Below are positions 18,789-27,190 of a DNA stretch of 64,000 nt, in pieces. Each line of letters starts with the position of its first letter. The stretch's first letter is position 1. The stretch comes from CAXBDP01 sp041689935 (GTDB lineage: Bacteria; Bacteroidota; Bacteroidia; Cytophagales; Cyclobacteriaceae): positions 1-64,000 of the forward strand of contig JBDNFI010000090.1 in assembly GCA_041689935.1 (NCBI GenBank), read 5' to 3'. The notes under the pieces were generated by a model. The model saw nothing but the letters and a program-made list of their open reading frames with translations, searched no databases and was not told the DNA's origin. A program made the translations under genes and the position numbers.

Positions 18789-19019
18789 TTAGCTTTTCAA
18801 TTTCACCTTATTAATTACGGCTCCTCCTATCAAAGAAATTCCAGCATTGATCAAAACCAATCCTAAAGAGCCCATTGCAAACCATTCAATAAAAGGTGCT
18901 TGATCATATTTTAATATCAAGCCCTCTCCCATTATAGAAAGACCAGCACCATTTAAAATCAATCCGCCAATAGATAAAGCCAGCCACTTTCTTTTGAGAT
19001 TACTCTTTTTTGTTTTCAT
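18789..19019 (-). CDS. small two-helix membrane protein, unknown
   Basis: 76 residues from the ATG at 19019 (MKTKKSNLKRKWLALSIGG); an upstream in-frame ATG would add 14 residues. The lysine-rich N-terminus is followed by two hydrophobic segments rich in glycine (LALSIGGLILNGAGLSIMGE and FAMGSLGLVLINAGISLIGG), which resemble one another, so it may be an internal duplication. It is 50 bases downstream of the histone-deacetylase-family gene and probably shares its transcript. No family recognised. Confidence 0.65.
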   Translation of the reverse strand: MKTKKSNLKRKWLALSIGGLILNGAGLSIMGEGLILKYDQAPFIEWFAMGSLGLVLINAGISLIGGAVINKVKLKS

Positions 19020-19068
19020 GGAATTAATGTTGAATAACTTCTGAATAATTTTCCCTTTCAATAATCAA

Positions 19069-19971
19069 TTAAAAATAAATTTCTTGCACCAGTCTGAACG
19101 TATTTGCATGAGCATCAACTATATGTTGTATTTTCTCAGAATAACCACCACCCATACTAATCACCAAAGGGATTTTTTGTGTTTTGCACAAATCAATCAC
19201 TAAACGATCTCTTTCCTTGCTGCCCTCCAATGACACGCCTAATCTGCCCAATTTATCCGTGGCCAAAATATCCACTCCAGAAACAAAAAATATAAAATCA
19301 GGATTTACAGCCTCCATCAACTGATTAATAGTATGCTCTAGTTTATTCAGATATTCTACATCACCTGTTCCATCTTCCAATTCGATATCCAAATCGGACT
19401 TTTCTTTGTGCATTGGGTAATTTCTAGCACCATGCATACTAAAGGTGAAAACTTTCGACTCGTTTTCAAATATTTTGGCGGTTCCGTTTCCTTGATGCAC
19501 ATCTAAATCTACCACCAATATTTGCTTGGCCAACTTATGATTCAATAAGTATTGAGCCGAAACAGCGACATCATTCAGTAAGCAAAAACCCTCCGCCCTG
19601 TCGCGATAGGCATGATGTGTCCCTCCCGCTACATTCATTCCCACACCATATTCCAGCGCATATTTCGCAGCTTGCAACGTACCGTCAAGAATGGTAATTT
19701 CTCTTTGCACCAATTCTTTACTCAAAGGAAACCCACTTTTACGCTCCTCTTTCTTACTCAGTTTTAATTCAAGCAGCTTTTTCCAATAGACCTCATCGTG
19801 AATTTGTAGGAATATATCTTCCTCCATGGGTTTGGGCTCAAATAAATTTTGAGATTGGATGGTTCCCTCGTACAAAAGCTGCTCGGGAAGCAGCTCATAT
19901 TTTACCATAGGAAAACGATGCCCAGCGGGCAATGGATGAGCATAAATGGGAGCCCAAGCGATTTTAAGCAT
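19069..19971 (-). CDS. histone deacetylase-family (class II / acetylpolyamine amidohydrolase-like) enzyme
   Basis: 300-residue arginase/deacetylase-fold zinc amidohydrolase. Visible are GGTHHAYRDRAEGFCLLNDVA (catalytic tandem His pair), DLDVHQGNGTA (zinc-binding Asp and His), FTFSMHGARNYP, SGVDILATDKLGRL and ISMGGGYS. Bacterial members remove acetyl groups from polyamines, acetoin-related targets or lysines; the sequence does not tell which. A deoxyhypusine-synthase-like gene downstream on the same strand raises the possibility of a polyamine link. ATG start with the expected N-terminus AWAPIYAHPLPAGHRFPM. Confidence 0.87.
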   Translation of the reverse strand: MLKIAWAPIYAHPLPAGHRFPMVKYELLPEQLLYEGTIQSQNLFEPKPMEEDIFLQIHDEVYWKKLLELKLSKKEERKSGFPLSKELVQREITILDGTLQAAKYALEYGVGMNVAGGTHHAYRDRAEGFCLLNDVAVSAQYLLNHKLAKQILVVDLDVHQGNGTAKIFENESKVFTFSMHGARNYPMHKEKSDLDIELEDGTGDVEYLNKLEHTINQLMEAVNPDFIFFVSGVDILATDKLGRLGVSLEGSKERDRLVIDLCKTQKIPLVISMGGGYSEKIQHIVDAHANTFRLVQEIYF

Positions 19972-20008
19972 GAATTATAAACTCAATTGGTGAAGATATG
20001 TTGGGAAT

Positions 20009-20581
20009 CTATTCTTCCTCGTCATCTTCCTCGTCATCTTCATTTATAAAAGAATACATGGTAGTATCAAGCGCAAGTTTCTCCTCATTAAAATCCTTTA
20101 TAAATTTATTAATCGCTTTATCGGTCACCTTTTCAATATTTAGCCCGATATCTAAGGCAACGCCAAAATCTGCATCATCATCAATTTCCACATGTTCTTG
20201 CACTTTTACCGCTTCTTCTTCTTCCAAGTCTGCCATGACTTCAGCCATATATAAGCCCATTTCTTCATCTTCAGCCGTCAATGGAATTAGATTTCCATTT
20301 TCATCTTCCTGATATTTGATGGGGCTAAAGTTTTTAAACTTTTTGGCTGCTTTATGTTCAGCAATCTCATATATTTCGCTGCTGTGCTGAAGCCGGAGCG
20401 TATAAATAACGGCATCGTAAATGACCTCCCGCTCTTCGTACATCCCCAAAAATTGAAAATTCATATATTCATCAGAATTATCTTGCCCGTTTATGAGAAG
20501 AAATGATTTACCTACTTCCGTAAGTTTCTTTCGAAATTCTTCTATTTTTTTAGGGTCAAAGCCTTTGTTGGTGAGTGTCAT
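20009..20581 (-). CDS. unknown acidic cytoplasmic protein
   Basis: 190 residues without signal peptide or membrane segment. The N-terminal half is a mixed alpha/beta stretch (GKSFLLINGQDNSDEYMNF, IYTLRLQHSSEIYEIAEHKA), and the second half is very acidic, ending in a run of Asp/Glu (INEDDEEDDEEE). It lies 37 bases upstream of the histone-deacetylase-family gene on the same strand. I do not recognise the family. The acidic tail is encoded by a GA-rich repeat-like tract that could be length-variable. Confidence 0.7.
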   Translation of the reverse strand: MTLTNKGFDPKKIEEFRKKLTEVGKSFLLINGQDNSDEYMNFQFLGMYEEREVIYDAVIYTLRLQHSSEIYEIAEHKAAKKFKNFSPIKYQEDENGNLIPLTAEDEEMGLYMAEVMADLEEEEAVKVQEHVEIDDDADFGVALDIGLNIEKVTDKAINKFIKDFNEEKLALDTTMYSFINEDDEEDDEEE

Positions 20582-20706
20582 AACAATAAATTGAAAATTG
20601 ATTAAAATGAATGAGTTAATTTCACAAAACTGAATAGTTCAGTACCATTAAGCTAACGATAAATTAGTTTCAACTAACCAAATTATAAAAGAAATTAAAC
20701 TTTCCA

Positions 20707-21354
20707 ATGTTGATAGTAGATTATTTAACAAATCAGAATGAAAGTGAAGTTTTAGACTTCAAACAATCGGTGACGAATTTGTATAAGATTGCTAAGTCGA
20801 TTGGTGCTTTTGCAAACACAAAAGGAGGAAGATTGATCATTGGAATAAGTGACAATAAGCGCATAATTGGAGTCGATCCTGAAGAGGAGATGTATATGTT
20901 AGAAAAAGCGGGAGGTCAATTTTGTGAACCTCCAGTAGAAATGACTTTTGAAATATTGGAACAAGAAGCAGAGAATGAGTACGTTGAACCAAAATACATT
21001 CTGATTGCAAATATTTCCGAAGCGAAAACAAAACCCATTAAAATACTAGATGCTAATGGTGATTGGAAAGTATACACAAGAGTCGCTGACAAAAGTCTTC
21101 CAGCTTCCAAAAGTCTAATCAAATTAATGGCGAAAGGGTTAACTGATTCTGTGAATAAGGTCGATCGAATATTAGATAAAAATGAAACCAAATTGATGGA
21201 GTATTTGGTAGATTATGAAAGGATTACGCTTACCCGATTCTGCAAATTAATAAATGTTTCCAAGCGAAGGGCAACTAAGATTATTGTTAACTTGTTGCAA
21301 GAGGGAATGCTTAGAGAGCATAATAATGAAAAAGAAACCTATTATACAATATAA
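20707..21354 (+). CDS. AlbA_2 (Schlafen-type) domain putative regulator
   Basis: 215 residues. The N-terminal ~120 residues are an AlbA_2/Schlafen-like domain: ESEVLDFKQSV and AKSIGAFANTKGGRLIIGIS, followed by GVDPEEE, are its characteristic motifs. The C-terminal part (about 150-215) looks like a winged helix: LMEYLVDYERITLTRFCKLI and SKRRATKIIVNLLQEGMLRE. This domain pair is common in bacterial DNA-binding or ATP-binding putative transcription factors. It lies 11 bases upstream of the aldo/keto reductase gene on the same strand and is likely co-transcribed. Confidence 0.82.
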   Translation: MLIVDYLTNQNESEVLDFKQSVTNLYKIAKSIGAFANTKGGRLIIGISDNKRIIGVDPEEEMYMLEKAGGQFCEPPVEMTFEILEQEAENEYVEPKYILIANISEAKTKPIKILDANGDWKVYTRVADKSLPASKSLIKLMAKGLTDSVNKVDRILDKNETKLMEYLVDYERITLTRFCKLINVSKRRATKIIVNLLQEGMLREHNNEKETYYTI

Positions 21355-21364
21355 CATTTGATTT

Positions 21365-22351
21365 ATGGAATACAGAAGATTGGGAAAATCAGGACTTCAA
21401 GTAAGTGCATTGTCGTTTGGCTCATGGCTTACATTCGGCAAGCAAATAGGCGATAATACCGCCGAAAATTTGATGACCATGGCTTATGACCAAGGAGTCA
21501 ACTTTTTTGACAATGCAGAAATATATGCCCGTGGGCAATCCGAGGTAGTGATGGGTGAAATCCTCAAGAAAATGAATTGGCGTAGAGATAGTTACGTGGT
21601 GAGTTCTAAAGCATTTTTTGGCCTTGGTGGTGACCTAACTCCTACTCAGAAAGGCCTCAATCGTAAACACTTAATTGAGGCCTGCCATGCGGCACTGGAG
21701 AGATTTCAAGTGGAATATTTAGATTTATTTTTCTGCCATCGACCTGATAAGGAAACCCAAATAGAAGAAACTGTTTGGACCATGCATAACTTGATTCAGC
21801 AAGGGAAAGTCCTTTATTGGGGCACATCAGAATGGAGTGCGCAGGAAATTATGGAAGCCCACATGGTGGCACAACGCTACAACTTGATAGGCCCTGTAAT
21901 GGATCAACCACAATATAATATGCTAGTAAGAGATAAGGTGGAAGTAGAGTTTAGCCAAATTTACAAGACAGTAGGTTTGGGCACGACTATTTGGTCTCCA
22001 CTTGCCTCAGGCATCCTTACGGGAAAATACAATGACGGATTTCCAAATGATACTCGTCTTGGCATAGAAGGCATGGAATGGTTGAAAGATAGAAGCCTGG
22101 CAGAAGAAAATCTCAATAAGGTCAGGAAATTGACGGTATTTGCAAAAGAAATTGGCATCTCGATGGCCAATCTTGCGATTGCTTGGTGCCTGAAAAACCC
22201 GAATGTGAGTACTGTAATATTAGGCGCATCCAAGGCTAGTCAACTGGAAGAAAATCTTAAAAGCATCGATGCCCTTCCAAAATTGACCGATGAAGTGATG
22301 ACAAAAATTGAAGAGCTATTGGATAATACACCCGCTAGACCTTTATTCTAA
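21365..22351 (+). CDS. aldo/keto reductase (K+ channel beta-subunit/YghZ type)
   Basis: 328 residues, a full-length AKR barrel. Visible are MEYRRLGKSGLQVSALSFGS, FFDNAEIYARGQSEVVMGE with the catalytic Asp and Tyr, VVSSKAFFG with the catalytic Lys, LDLFFCHRPDKE (the usual active-site His), and the NADPH-binding end VILGASKASQLEENLKSID. The closest type is the voltage-gated K+ channel beta-subunit/YghZ group (AKR6/14). Cytoplasmic NADPH-dependent carbonyl reductase; substrate unknown. Probably in a two-gene operon with the AlbA-domain gene, ended by a strong terminator. Confidence 0.9.
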   Translation: MEYRRLGKSGLQVSALSFGSWLTFGKQIGDNTAENLMTMAYDQGVNFFDNAEIYARGQSEVVMGEILKKMNWRRDSYVVSSKAFFGLGGDLTPTQKGLNRKHLIEACHAALERFQVEYLDLFFCHRPDKETQIEETVWTMHNLIQQGKVLYWGTSEWSAQEIMEAHMVAQRYNLIGPVMDQPQYNMLVRDKVEVEFSQIYKTVGLGTTIWSPLASGILTGKYNDGFPNDTRLGIEGMEWLKDRSLAEENLNKVRKLTVFAKEIGISMANLAIAWCLKNPNVSTVILGASKASQLEENLKSIDALPKLTDEVMTKIEELLDNTPARPLF

Positions 22352-22391
22352 ATAGATATAGCCAGGTTTGATAGCCTGGCTATATCTATTT
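22350..22391. terminator. bidirectional intrinsic terminator
   Basis: A perfect 17-bp stem (22350-22366 with 22375-22391) carries the GC core GCCAGG/CCTGGC, an 8-base loop and A/T-rich flanks on both sides. It sits between two convergent genes (aldo/keto reductase and TPR protein) and can serve both. Confidence 0.85.
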
Positions 22392-22433
22392 CAAAAATAT
22401 CTCGGAAGAAGCAAAATTGAAAGACGGGAATGA

Positions 22434-22961
22434 TTAATAAGAAGGACTACATTCATTACAATTTGCTTCGATTACTTGCTCGGCGATTTTAAACCCTAGC
22501 TCCATAGCTTTTCTCCAATCTTTGCAAGCTTCGGCATCTCGATCCATTTCGTAATACAGCGTACCTCTATTCAAATAAGCCTCGGCATAGTTCGGATCAA
22601 TCTCAAGTGCCTTTCCATAATCTGCCAATGCTCCCTGATAATCCTCTACATTGTTTTTGGAATAGGCTCTTTCCAAATAGGCTTCCTTGTAGGTAGAGTT
22701 AATGGCCAATGCCTTAGTGAAATCTTCAATTGCTGGCAATTCTGAACCGATACTTGAAAGACAAATCCCCCTAATAAAAAGTGCTTCAGCATTTCTAGGA
22801 TTATTCTTGATAATGCCAGTAAAATCTTGAATAGCAGCATGATAATCACCTTCCATGTACTTATCGTAAGCCACATCCATCTTTTCATCTTCCGTTTGCT
22901 GTGCGATAGCTGAGCTACCAAAAATCAAGACGAAAAGGAAAGTAAACTTGATATGTTTCAT
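22434..22961 (-). CDS. secreted/periplasmic TPR protein
   Basis: 175 residues: signal peptide (1-20, ending SAIAQ), then four tetratricopeptide-like repeats, e.g. YHAAIQDFTGIIKNNPRNAE, LPAIEDFTKALAINSTYKEA, YQGALADYGKALEIDPNYAE and a final ACKDWRKAMELGFK. The Cys-rich end (EANCNECSPSY) is unusual for a TPR protein. It probably acts as a periplasmic protein-interaction scaffold; no partner gene is obvious. Convergent with the aldo/keto reductase, sharing its terminator. Confidence 0.85.
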   Translation of the reverse strand: MKHIKFTFLFVLIFGSSAIAQQTEDEKMDVAYDKYMEGDYHAAIQDFTGIIKNNPRNAEALFIRGICLSSIGSELPAIEDFTKALAINSTYKEAYLERAYSKNNVEDYQGALADYGKALEIDPNYAEAYLNRGTLYYEMDRDAEACKDWRKAMELGFKIAEQVIEANCNECSPSY

Positions 22962-23001
22962 TTGAAATTTCTTTTAATCGTTAAACCGTTGAAACGCAAA
23001 A

Positions 23002-23021
23002 AGCCCGACAAAAATCGGGCT
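23002..23021 (-). terminator. intrinsic terminator after the duplicated-domain secreted protein
   Basis: AGCCCGA (23002-23008) pairs with TCGGGCT (23015-23021); on the minus strand the stem is followed by TTTTTGCG, 24 bases past the end of the gene. Confidence 0.75.
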
Positions 23022-23044
23022 AATTGTTATAAAAAATTATTTTT

Positions 23045-23839
23045 TTATCTTTCGTATTTCGCCCAAACTTCGGCCATTGGCTCTCCAGAACTATTATTTC
23101 CTGAGTGGTACCAATCTCCATCTTGAATCCTATAGTTAAATGGTAATACAGCACCTACCCTATCCTTGTTCCTAGAAAATACGGTTATTTTTTCTGTGTA
23201 GGTTCCATTTTCAATGGTGTATGTGCCAGCACCAGTTCCCATAAACTGTTTTGTGCCTGTGTTGATTGCAGCCCACTGAAACCGTGTGCCAGATAATATT
23301 TTAATGGTTACTCGATCAGCTACGGGCCGCCTTTGCTCCAACACACCCTCACTGTTTGGTCTGCCAAGCATTCGCCAATTTCCATTGAGATCTGTCCCAG
23401 CATTATCAATTTTTTGCCAAACGGACACTTTTCCATTTTCAATGGTTGTGAAAGTATCACCCTCTAGCTCGTAATCATAAGAAAGGATAGTACCTACTAA
23501 ACTACTATCTTGAGTACTAAAGGCCATCTCGATATTGTATTTATCATTATCAAAATTGTAGAAACCACCACCCGCAGCGATAAACTCACCAGTTTCTGCT
23601 GCACCTGTAGAGTATGCTGTAAAGCTTGGAGAAAATATTGACACGACATCATTTGGTTCTTTTACTCCATTTGTGGAGACTAATTTCCAAGCACCTTGGA
23701 TGTTTGGTACTTTTTGGACTGTAACTAAGTTCTTTTTGTTAGCGATGGATTCAGCAGAATCAAAGCGCACAAAACTAATAAGCATAGCACAAATTAGTAG
23801 TAAGCTTACGTTTCTGAAATAATTGAATAGTTTTTTCAT
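23045..23839 (-). CDS. secreted protein with two lipocalin-like domains
   Basis: 264 residues with a signal peptide (about 1-29). Two similar beta-rich halves follow: IQGAWKLVSTNGVKEPNDVV ... EVWQ-like end SVWQKIDN, then LNGNWRMLGRPNSEGVLEQR ... AEVWAKYE. Both begin with G-W-(K/R) and end with V-W, the pattern of lipocalin-like domains found in many Bacteroidota secreted proteins. I infer a ligand-binding or structural role outside the inner membrane; no ligand is known. Monocistronic with its own terminator. Confidence 0.72.
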   Translation of the reverse strand: MKKLFNYFRNVSLLLICAMLISFVRFDSAESIANKKNLVTVQKVPNIQGAWKLVSTNGVKEPNDVVSIFSPSFTAYSTGAAETGEFIAAGGGFYNFDNDKYNIEMAFSTQDSSLVGTILSYDYELEGDTFTTIENGKVSVWQKIDNAGTDLNGNWRMLGRPNSEGVLEQRRPVADRVTIKILSGTRFQWAAINTGTKQFMGTGAGTYTIENGTYTEKITVFSRNKDRVGAVLPFNYRIQDGDWYHSGNNSSGEPMAEVWAKYER

Positions 23840-23947
23840 GAGTTGATTATTGTAGTTTGATTCAAAACAATAACACCAAGATACTTGAATTCAATCTTTA
23901 ATCAAACTTTACTCCTACGGATGTCAAAATCACAATTTCAGCCTTCA

Positions 23948-25189
23948 CTATTCGTAACGAAGTGATTCAATTGGATCTAGTTTCGAAGCTTTATTAGCAG
24001 GGATAAATCCAGATATCAAGCCTACAAATACACAAACCACTAAGCCTACAATCATCCAAAGCCAAGGCATCACAAATGACCCTGGAGATATAATGTTGGA
24101 AACACCATTGCCGATACCAATTCCAAGTAAAATCCCTAACAAACCTCCCGCAATACAGATCACGATAGCTTCGATTAAAAACTGCTCTCTAATTTTTGGA
24201 GGTGTGGCTCCCATGGCTTTTCTTATTCCAATTTCTCTCGTACGCTCAGTTACCGTCACCATCATGATATTCATTAATCCTATAGAGGCACCAAGTAGTG
24301 TAATAAATCCAATTCCAAATCCACCAATTCTTAAATATCCAGATATCTCATCGAGTCTTTCGGAAAGAGATTCACTTTTTACTACTTCAAAAGAGTCAAA
24401 TTCTAGCACTTCATCTCTTCGGATTTTCCGCATTAAAGCAGTAGCCTCACCCATCGCAAATGGTGTCATTTCAGGAGAAAATACCATATTCTTGATGGCA
24501 TACGTAAACCTTCCATTTCTATCTAGTTTAGCAGCATTCTCGTAAGAAATCAGAATATTACGGTCAGCACCTCCGCCTCCACCTATACCACCTTGTTGGT
24601 CTAAAACTCCAATTACATTATATTTTCTTCCGTAGAAACTTACTTGTTTATTGATTGGATCAGAATTATTGGGAAATAGCGTATTTCTGATTTCGCTGCC
24701 GATAATTGCGACAGGAGCGCCACTGCTAATTTCATCCGGCGTGAAATTCCTACCCATACTTAATTCTAGGCCATTTATTAAAATATAATTATCGTCGGTT
24801 CCTAAAATACTGCTGTTCGGATTAGTTTTCAATGACAAATGGGTTACCTCTACAGCACCACCAACATTTGTGGTAATGGTCATAGATTCAGCATATTGAA
24901 ATTCTTGCGTAAAGGCTTTCACATCGCGAATTTTCAAAGCGGGAATTCGTTTTTCCTGAATACCTCCTACATTTCTACCTCGCTCCACCCGCCTAGACAC
25001 TACATCAAAAGTATTGACCCCGAATGTGGAAAAGCTATCTTCAACAGAAGCGCTGATTCCATCTATCGCGGTTAGCATGCCTACCAAGGATGTGATTCCA
25101 ACTGCTACAATTAATGCCGTAAGTGTAGTTCTTAACATACTTCCCTTCATCGAGCGAAGGCCTTCTCTTACATTTTCTGAAAAATCCAT
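23948..25189 (-). CDS. MacB-like ABC transporter permease (FtsX fold)
   Basis: 413 residues: N-terminal membrane segment (SMLRTTLTALIVAVGITSLVGML), a large periplasmic MacB_PCD domain (about 45-265), then three C-terminal membrane segments with the FtsX motif MMVTVTERTREIGIRKAMGA and a final helix pair ending GLISGFIPANKASKLDPIESLRYE. Type VII ABC permeases transmit cytoplasmic ATP hydrolysis to envelope work such as export or signalling. The matching ATPase gene is not adjacent, so its partner is encoded elsewhere. The loop at GGIGGGGGADR is glycine-rich. Confidence 0.88.
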   Translation of the reverse strand: MDFSENVREGLRSMKGSMLRTTLTALIVAVGITSLVGMLTAIDGISASVEDSFSTFGVNTFDVVSRRVERGRNVGGIQEKRIPALKIRDVKAFTQEFQYAESMTITTNVGGAVEVTHLSLKTNPNSSILGTDDNYILINGLELSMGRNFTPDEISSGAPVAIIGSEIRNTLFPNNSDPINKQVSFYGRKYNVIGVLDQQGGIGGGGGADRNILISYENAAKLDRNGRFTYAIKNMVFSPEMTPFAMGEATALMRKIRRDEVLEFDSFEVVKSESLSERLDEISGYLRIGGFGIGFITLLGASIGLMNIMMVTVTERTREIGIRKAMGATPPKIREQFLIEAIVICIAGGLLGILLGIGIGNGVSNIISPGSFVMPWLWMIVGLVVCVFVGLISGFIPANKASKLDPIESLRYE

Positions 25190-25301
25190 ACCGTTTTTAT
25201 AATAACTTCGTAAACCTACACAATGCCATTGCCAACACGATGGATATTTACGTAAATTGAGGGTTGTTTCGCCTAAAAGGTTTTAAATACAGTTGATAAG
25301 A

Positions 25302-26567
25302 ATGATGAGAAAGACAATTATAATACTCAGCACCTTTTTCTTGATGGTTTTTTCAGTAAATGCCAACGAAATCCTGATTCCGATGGATGAAACTCAAACC
25401 AATCATCTGAAAGCATATGGAATTGCTTTTTGGGTTTTGGAGAGAGAGACATCTGTAGAATGGCTGCTCAATTATAGAGGAGGAAGTTTTATGATGCCAT
25501 ACACTTCTAAATTTGAAGATGAATGCATTATCCGCAATGTGTCCTATCAAGTAATAAGCAGCGCACAAGCAAACCAAATACGAAATGAGATCAGAAGCCC
25601 TTCTTCCAATGCCGATGTGATGCAATTAGATAAAGCACCTAAGGTGGCAGTCTATTCTCCCAAAAGCAAACAACCTTGGGACGATGCGGTGACATTAGTG
25701 ATGAGCTATGCAGAAATCCCTTACGATATTATATTTGATTCTGAAGTACTTGAAGGCGAATTAGCAAATTATGATTGGCTTCACTTGCACCACGAAGATT
25801 TTACCGGCCAATATGGAAAGTTTTACAGAAGCTTTAAAGATTTTCCATGGTACCAAGAAATGGTGAGAGAATATCAAGAAGTTGCTGCAAATTTTGGCTA
25901 TAAAAAAGTCTCTGAAATGAAATTGGGAGTGGTGAAAACTATCCAAGAATTTGTAGCGGGAGGTGGTTTCCTTTTTGCTATGTGCTCAGCTACAGAGACA
26001 TTCGATATTGCTCTATCCACCCAAGGCATAGACTTTATCGAACGTATGTACGACGGAGATGGAGCAGACCCACGAGCAAATGATAAATTAGACTTTTCTG
26101 AAACGTTCGCTTTTGAGAATTTCAGGCTAAAAATGGATCCGGTTGAATATGCCTATTCTAATATTGACAATAAGCAAGTTGAAAGAGGGCTATCTGAGCG
26201 AAATGATTTCTTTACGCTATTTCAATTTTCAGCCAAATGGGATCCTATCCCGACCATGCTCACCCAAAATCATCAGCGCGTAGTGAAGGGTTTTATGGGA
26301 CAAACCACTGCCTATAAAAAGAGCCTTGTAAAATCTTCCGTTGTTATATTGGGAGAAACCAAAGATATTGATGAGGCTAGGTATTTACATGGAGAATTTG
26401 GGAAAGGTTTTTGGACCTTTTTTGGTGGACACGATCCAGAAGATTACCAGCATTTTGTAGGAGAAGAGCCGACTGATATGAATTTATTTCCAAATTCACC
26501 TGGATATAGATTAATTCTTAACAATCTACTTTTCCCAGCAGCTAAAAAGAAGAATTTGAAAACTTAA
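25302..26567 (+). CDS. conserved secreted protein of Bacteroidota (often labelled asparagine synthetase B)
   Basis: About 421 residues from the ATG at 25302, with signal peptide MMRKTIIILSTFFLMVFSVNA. Conserved-looking blocks are ILIPMDETQTNHLKAYGIAF, WLLNYRGGSFM, WLHLHHEDFTGQYGKF, FVAGGGFLFAMCSATETFDI and EFGKGFWTFFGGHDPEDYQH. I recall near relatives in Cytophagales databases carrying the name asparagine synthetase B, but no Ntn-glutaminase or synthetase motif is visible here and the name is probably a propagated error. The CSATETFDI and GGHDPED parts recall class-I glutamine-amidotransferase-like folds. Function unknown. Confidence 0.75.
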   Translation: MMRKTIIILSTFFLMVFSVNANEILIPMDETQTNHLKAYGIAFWVLERETSVEWLLNYRGGSFMMPYTSKFEDECIIRNVSYQVISSAQANQIRNEIRSPSSNADVMQLDKAPKVAVYSPKSKQPWDDAVTLVMSYAEIPYDIIFDSEVLEGELANYDWLHLHHEDFTGQYGKFYRSFKDFPWYQEMVREYQEVAANFGYKKVSEMKLGVVKTIQEFVAGGGFLFAMCSATETFDIALSTQGIDFIERMYDGDGADPRANDKLDFSETFAFENFRLKMDPVEYAYSNIDNKQVERGLSERNDFFTLFQFSAKWDPIPTMLTQNHQRVVKGFMGQTTAYKKSLVKSSVVILGETKDIDEARYLHGEFGKGFWTFFGGHDPEDYQHFVGEEPTDMNLFPNSPGYRLILNNLLFPAAKKKNLKT

Positions 26568-26600
26568 TATCTCGACTAAACCAAAGGATTCATAGCGGGA

Positions 26601-27188
26601 TTAGTGCATTCGATCTCCTCTGACTTCTAGGCTTTTCATAATTTCCGCTTCTTCTCGGAGGATTTCTTTCCATCTTGCCCATACGAGCTCCTCGGGTTGG
26701 TATTCTTTTGCTAAATCAATAAAATTCCGATAATGACCCGCTTCAGAAACCATCAATTCGTAATAGAATTTAGATAATTCTTCGTCTTGGATATTTTTCC
26801 ACAATAGCTTGAATCTTTCGCAGCTCCTTGCTTCAATTAGCGCATTGAAAAGTAGTTTTTCACACAGTTGCTGGTTGCGACTGCCACCTTTCTGCTGAAC
26901 CTTGAGCAATTGATTCACATAATCGTCTTTCCGCTGCCGACCAAATTCAAAACCTCTCTTTTTCAAATGATCCATCACTCGTTCAAAATGGCTCCATTCT
27001 TCGGCAACTACTGGAGTTAGAACTTCAATCATTTTCGCCTTTTCTGGATACAGGCAAATAAGCGAAATGCAAGAAGAAGCTGCCTTTTGCTCACAATATG
27101 CATGATCTATCAGAATTTCTCTGATATCCATTTCTACAATATTTACCCATCTGGGATCGGTAGGTAAGACTAAACCTAATATTTCCAT
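26601..27188 (-). CDS. miaE: tRNA-(ms2io6A)-hydroxylase
   Basis: About 195 residues. MiaE is a ferritin-like di-iron monooxygenase that hydroxylates the isopentenyl group of ms2i6A at tRNA position 37. Visible ligands and motifs include DHAYCEQKAASS (first Glu), EEWSHFERVM (Glu-x-x-His), LIEARSCERFKLL and SEAGHYRNFIDLA (second Glu-x-x-His). The ATG at 27188 (MEILGLVLPTDPRWVNIVE) follows the stop of the porin gene by three bases, so lpxK, porin and miaE look like one operon. A TTG two codons earlier is possible. Confidence 0.9.
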   Translation of the reverse strand: MEILGLVLPTDPRWVNIVEMDIREILIDHAYCEQKAASSCISLICLYPEKAKMIEVLTPVVAEEWSHFERVMDHLKKRGFEFGRQRKDDYVNQLLKVQQKGGSRNQQLCEKLLFNALIEARSCERFKLLWKNIQDEELSKFYYELMVSEAGHYRNFIDLAKEYQPEELVWARWKEILREEAEIMKSLEVRGDRMH

Positions 27189-27190
27189 AA

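Noticed and set aside
19998..20312. Serine-run plus-strand frame
   Set aside because: The Ser run is the complement of the Asp/Glu tail of the acidic minus-strand protein.
24093..24545. 150-codon plus-strand open frame opposite the MacB-like permease
   Set aside because: Mirror of the hydrophobic permease helices; no independent evidence for a gene.
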